Source: DATKZH01 sp964475955 (lineage in GTDB: Bacteria > Planctomycetota > Planctomycetia > Pirellulales > Thermoguttaceae). From it: a stretch of DNA of 10,063 nucleotides. This document shows positions 7,398 through 10,063 of this stretch, one piece after another. The notes beneath the pieces are model-generated. The model worked only from the letters and a program-made list of their open reading frames with translations. It was not told the DNA's origin and ran no database searches. The translations under genes and the position numbers were made by a program. Location: the NCBI GenBank assembly GCA_964475955.1, contig CAYYZY010000258.1, positions 1-10,063 on the forward strand, written 5' to 3'. Numbering within the stretch: position 1 is the stretch's first letter; every line of letters starts with the position of its first letter.

Positions 7398-8290
7398 GCG
7401 ACTTCACGCTCCTCGCGGACCAGCATCCGCTGTGCGAGGGTGATGGCCAACACGACCACGAAGAAGACCACGGTCATGGCCGAAGCCCGGGCGATCTGCT
7501 GGCGTGAGAAGGCCGCGGAGACGGCCTCGTACATCACGGTGGTCGTGGCGTCGTTGGGTCCCCCCTGGGTGAGGATCTGCACCTGGTCGAAGACGCGGAA
7601 CGCCAGGATGCACGTCAAAAGGACCACGAAGATGAGCGGGTTGCGCAGTTGCGGCAGCGTGACGTGCCAGAACCGGCTCACCTTGCCGGCCCCGTCGATG
7701 CGGGCCGCTTCGTAGAGCTGGTCGGGGATCGCCTGGAGTCCGGCGAGGAGGATCACCATCTGGAATCCCAGGCCCTGCCAGATCGACAGCGCCATGATCG
7801 CCGGCAGCGCCCAGAAGGGATCGTGCAGGAAGGCGATCGGCTCCCACGCGCCGAAGGTGACCGTGCTGAGAAAGCTGTTCAGCGTGCCGGTGGCGCCCGG
7901 CGCGTAGATCAACTCCCAAACGATGGCCACCAGGGCCATGGGGAACACGACCGGCATGAAGAAGAGCGTGCGGAAGACGACCATGCCCCGTAGCCCCCGG
8001 TTGAGCAGGATCGCCAGCCCCAGGGCCAGGGTCGTCTGCACCGGCACGACGACCAGCGCGAAAAGGCCGTTGTTGATCAGGGCCCGCTGGAAGGAGGGAT
8101 CGGCAAAGATGCGGGCGTACTGGCGCAGCCCCACGTACTCGATCGGCAGCGGCGACCCCAGGCGCCCGTTCGTCAGCGAGACGGCGCACGCCAGCAGGAA
8201 GGGCACGGCCACGAAGGCGACCAGGCCGACGATCGCCGGGGCGACCAGGATCCAGGCCGCGGGCGTGTTGTCGTTGAGCGACCGTGTCAT
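7394..8290 (-). CDS. Sugar ABC transporter permease, MalF-like
   Basis: 298-aa inner-membrane subunit. Helices are seen at about 12-38, 72-97, 104-128, 161-184, 218-233 and 270-288, with the EAA loop YEAARIDGAGKVSRF, then LPQLRNP, at 193-218. Like many short CUT1 MalF proteins it lacks the large periplasmic insertion of E. coli MalF. ILTQGGPNDATT (239-250) is a family motif. The start at 8290 was chosen because GAGGG overlaps the stop of the binding-protein gene with 5-base spacing (TGAGGGATTTCATG). The open frame continues to 8785 but that part only shadows the binding-protein gene. It is coupled to the MalG-like gene by a 4-bp overlap. Confidence 0.92.
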   Translation of the reverse strand: MTRSLNDNTPAAWILVAPAIVGLVAFVAVPFLLACAVSLTNGRLGSPLPIEYVGLRQYARIFADPSFQRALINNGLFALVVVPVQTTLALGLAILLNRGLRGMVVFRTLFFMPVVFPMALVAIVWELIYAPGATGTLNSFLSTVTFGAWEPIAFLHDPFWALPAIMALSIWQGLGFQMVILLAGLQAIPDQLYEAARIDGAGKVSRFWHVTLPQLRNPLIFVVLLTCILAFRVFDQVQILTQGGPNDATTTVMYEAVSAAFSRQQIARASAMTVVFFVVVLAITLAQRMLVREEREVA

Positions 8291-8298
8291 GAAATCCC

Positions 8299-9531
8299 TC
8301 AGCGGGCGGTTGCCGGCGGATACCCCTTGTTGTCGCGAAGATCCTGGTCGATCATGCGGGCTGCCCAGTCGAGCGTCGCCTGGACGTCGGCGCCGTTGCG
8401 GACGTCCTGGAACGCGCGCTGAAACACGTCGGTAATCGTGGGGTAGGCCGGGGTGCGCGGCCTGGGCACCGAGTATCCTTCTTCGAGCTGCGCGGCGAAA
8501 AGCCGCAGCGGTCCGCCTGGGCCGTAGAGATCGGACCGGGCGATGGCCGACTCGCGCGCGGGCGGGGCGCCGTTGGCGTTGGCGATCGCCAGGGTTTCCT
8601 GGGGCTTGAGCAGGAAGCAGAGGAAGCGCGCGGCTTCGTCGGGATGCCGGCACTCGGTCGTAATCCCCCAGCACCACGATCCCTGGCCCGTCTTCGTCCC
8701 TTCGCCGAAATCGGGAAGCGGCAGCACGACCAGGTCGTCGCCCATCGCTTCGGCGTAGCGGGGATAATCCCAGTGGCCGCTCCACGAGAGGGCGACGCGC
8801 TTTTGGGTGAAGGCCGCGTCGTCGATGTTCGGGTCGACATAGCCGCCTTCAATCCACGTTTGGACGTGCTTCATCGCCCCGACCGACGCCGGACCGTTGA
8901 TCACGCCCTCGGCCGACTGGTAGTCGGGGCGGCCGATGAGCCCTCCGCCGGCCGACTGGAGCGGAGGCGAGAAAGCATACGTGAACCACTCGCCTTCGTA
9001 GTTGAGCTTCAAGTCGAGCACCGCGTCGTCGGGATCGCCGTCGGCCAGATCGGCGAGGATCGCCTCGAACTCCGCCACGCTCCATGCCTCGGAAGGCGCC
9101 CCGGGAATCCGGGCCCCGGCCGACTCCAGCGCGCTTCGCCGCCCGTAAAGCCCCAGCCCGGAATCGAACGTCCCCACGGCGTACAACTTGCCCCGGAACG
9201 TCCCCTGCTCGATGATCGAGGGGAGCAAATCGTCCTTGATTTCTTCACCAATTCGGCCGGCGAGCGGGCGCAAGTTGCCTTGCCAGACGTAGTTGTAGAG
9301 GAACGGGCCGTCGAACTCGAGCACGTCGGGCAGGTCTCCCGCCACGGCGGCCGCCTGGACCTGCCCGTTGTAGGTATCTTCCGGGATCAGGTTTGGCCGG
9401 ACAAACACCTCTTGTTGGCTCTCGTTGAACCGCTCGATTTGGTCCTGGATCGTCCGTCGCTCCGACTGGCGCCCGGTGTGAAACCATACATCCAACATGG
9501 GGTGGTGAAAAGAAACCGTTTCGGGAGCCAT
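8299..9531 (-). CDS. Extracellular sugar-binding protein, mature part, 5' end cut off by an insertion
   Basis: This is the family 1 solute-binding receptor of the transporter encoded just downstream (8-bp gap). From LDVW (residues 13-16 of this frame) it shows typical order: the first strand VWFHTG, helix with IQDQIERFNESQ, DLPDVLEFDG, KLYAVGTFDSGLGLYG, VALSWSGHWDYPRY, and C-terminal hinge helices ending near 410. The 410-residue frame as it stands has no signal peptide. Its first 11 residues, and part of codon 12, come from the 134-bp inserted element, which supplies the ATG at 9531 with a weak GGAA upstream. The proper signal peptide lies beyond the insertion at 9622-9750 in the same frame, separated by one TGA. 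Restored, the protein would be 435 aa. As sequenced it is probably non-functional or cytoplasmic; a recoded or bypassed stop is the alternative. Confidence 0.85.
   Translation of the reverse strand: MAPETVSFHHPMLDVWFHTGRQSERRTIQDQIERFNESQQEVFVRPNLIPEDTYNGQVQAAAVAGDLPDVLEFDGPFLYNYVWQGNLRPLAGRIGEEIKDDLLPSIIEQGTFRGKLYAVGTFDSGLGLYGRRSALESAGARIPGAPSEAWSVAEFEAILADLADGDPDDAVLDLKLNYEGEWFTYAFSPPLQSAGGGLIGRPDYQSAEGVINGPASVGAMKHVQTWIEGGYVDPNIDDAAFTQKRVALSWSGHWDYPRYAEAMGDDLVVLPLPDFGEGTKTGQGSWCWGITTECRHPDEAARFLCFLLKPQETLAIANANGAPPARESAIARSDLYGPGGPLRLFAAQLEEGYSVPRPRTPAYPTITDVFQRAFQDVRNGADVQATLDWAARMIDQDLRDNKGYPPATAR
9488..9497. repeat. 10-bp target-site duplication, copy 1
   Basis: ACATCCAACA on the plus strand, at the right-hand end (minus-strand downstream side) of the inserted element. 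It is identical to 9632-9641 and encodes the same LDV residues in the receptor frame. The next base differs (T9498 versus C9642), so the duplication may have been 11 bp with one later change. Confidence 0.8.
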
Positions 9532-9631
9532 TTCTGTTCCACACGGCCCATGACGCAGTGCGATTTCGCCGTGTTTTGTGGGGTTGGAACAAAAACGGCC
9601 AACAGCCTCGAAGGCAACTTTTCACCAGCCC
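9498..9631. mobile_element. 134-bp foldback (MITE-like) insertion inside the binding-protein gene
   Basis: The ends GGGGTGGTGAAAAGAAACC (9499-9517) and, inverted, GGGCTGGTGAAAAGTTGCC (9631-9613) match at 15 of 19 bases. Further nested inverted pairs are GCCATTTCTGTTCCA (9527-9541) with TGGAACAAAAACGGC (9585-9599), 13 of 15 complementary, and ACACGGC (9541-9547) with GCCGTGT (9568-9574), perfect. The whole element can fold into one long hairpin. It is flanked by a perfect 10-bp direct repeat, as expected for transposition. It is far too short for a transposase, so it must be mobilised in trans. I cannot assign a family: a 10-bp duplication fits several IS groups. I see no second copy in the window. 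Confidence 0.8.
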
Positions 9632-9750
9632 ACATCCAACACCACGGCGCCGGGCGGCGCTTCGGGCGGGCGTGCGCGACGCGCGCACCCTGCGAGCGGC
9701 GCGGCGGAGGCGAGCACCACCAACCAAGCTCTCCCCCCAAAGAGTGCCAT
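9622..9750 (-). pseudogene. Detached lipoprotein signal peptide of the sugar-binding protein
   Basis: On the minus strand from the ATG at 9750: arginine at residue 7, then hydrophobic AWLVVLASAAP and lipobox LAGC with the cysteine at residue 22, followed by an Arg/Pro/Ala-rich tether and AVVLDV. The frame then enters the inserted element and stops at TGA (9624-9622) after Gly-Trp. This is a classical Sec/lipoprotein (SPII) signal and the natural 5' end of the receptor gene at 8299-9531, in the same frame. The frame is open to another ATG at 9861, which would give a 58-residue pre-cysteine segment; the shorter start is favoured by signal-peptide length. Neither ATG has a strong ribosome site. 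Confidence 0.75.
9632..9641. repeat. 10-bp target-site duplication, copy 2
   Basis: ACATCCAACA, identical to 9488-9497, on the signal-peptide side of the inserted element. Deleting the element and one copy joins codons for AVVLDV directly to WFHTGRQ in a single frame. Confidence 0.8.
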
Positions 9751-10063
9751 GCCCAGGCGACCGATTGCCGCGAGCACCTCGCGACCGGCCGCGGTCCCAA
9801 GCCGCAGCACGCGCCTCCCGTGCGGCTTCGGTGCGATGGTTCCTTGCGTGTTGCTTCTCATCGGCCTGGCGAGGGAAACCGTGTCCTTCGACTGCTCCCT
9901 TGAATTATCGGCGGTCGCCCCGTGGGACGCAACGAGATCGCAGTCTCCCCAGCCCGTCCTTTCGGCCGCACCGAAGTAGGACGGAATGATATTCCGTCCC
10001 CTTTGTATGACGGAATGCCATTCTACGCCGGTAACCGCAGTGTGGGGTTGTTGGATCTAAACT
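9751..10063. other. Upstream region of the sugar transporter operon
   Basis: About 310 bp with no convincing gene. It should contain the minus-strand promoter of the operon, but I do not see clear -35/-10 boxes. Beyond about 9950 it becomes palindrome-rich, including TTCGG/CCGAA (9961-9965 and 9971-9975) and CCGTCC/GGACGG (9954-9959 and 9979-9984), which would compete with the hairpin listed at 9979. Confidence 0.4.
9979..10026. repeat. Two related GACGGAAT palindromes
   Basis: GGACGGAAT (9979-9987), loop GAT, ATTCCGTCC (9991-9999) is a perfect 9-bp inverted repeat. A second, weaker palindrome GAAT-GCC-ATTC (10013-10023) follows. The 9-mer GACGGAATG occurs in both (9980-9988 and 10009-10017). 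Both have three-base loops, like the array at 71-216. They look like copies of a dispersed extragenic palindromic repeat. Confidence 0.55.

Noticed and set aside
8291..8785. Upstream extension of the MalF-like permease
   Set aside because: It overlaps the binding-protein gene in another frame, while the ATG at 8290 has a GAGGG site and begins a normal permease N-terminus.
9387..9800. Minus-strand open frame across the insertion in another frame
   Set aside because: Its protein has no family features, and its neighbour frame carries the signal peptide and receptor domain.

Overview
This is a GC-rich bacterial window with short intergenic hairpin repeats. It carries two ABC transporter loci on the minus strand and one unusual sigma-factor-like gene on the plus strand. 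The style (repeat families built on short palindromes, a fused osmoprotectant permease/binding protein, an aberrant ECF-like sigma protein with an extra N-terminal domain) suggests Planctomycetota, perhaps Pirellulales. That placement is inference from style, not from a marker gene.

Layout. Positions 3-53 are the last 16 codons of a plus-strand gene I cannot name. Positions 54-1255 are a long non-coding gap between convergent genes, filled with hairpins: an array with three-base loops (71-216), a 139-bp element with 22-bp imperfect terminal inverted repeats (349-487), and a second hairpin cluster (725-862). Positions 1256-3696 (minus) form a two-gene quaternary-amine (glycine betaine/choline type) uptake operon: an ATPase followed, with an ATGA overlap, by a permease fused to its own substrate-binding domain. 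Positions 3697-4308 are a 612-bp divergent intergenic region with hairpins, direct repeats and an orphan terminator-like hairpin. Positions 4309-5352 (plus) encode a 347-aa protein that reads as an HPF/RaiA-like domain joined to degenerate sigma region 2 and region 4. Its 3' end overlaps the next gene tail to tail by 7 bp.

Positions 5346-9750 (minus) are a CUT1-type carbohydrate ABC transporter operon, in transcription order: binding lipoprotein, MalF-like permease, MalG-like permease, MalK/UgpC-like ATPase. The genes are tightly spaced or overlapping.

The most striking observation is in the binding-protein gene. Its lipoprotein signal peptide (lipobox LAGC) lies at 9622-9750 and its mature domain at 8299-9531. 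Between them is a 134-bp foldback element with 19-bp terminal inverted repeats and nested internal stems, flanked by a perfect 10-bp direct repeat. Removing the element and one repeat copy (144 bp, 48 codons) gives one continuous lipoprotein reading frame. The element contributes a single in-frame TGA and, after it, an in-frame ATG. As sequenced, the binding protein is either not made or made without its export signal, so the transporter probably lacks a working receptor unless the stop is bypassed or another receptor substitutes.
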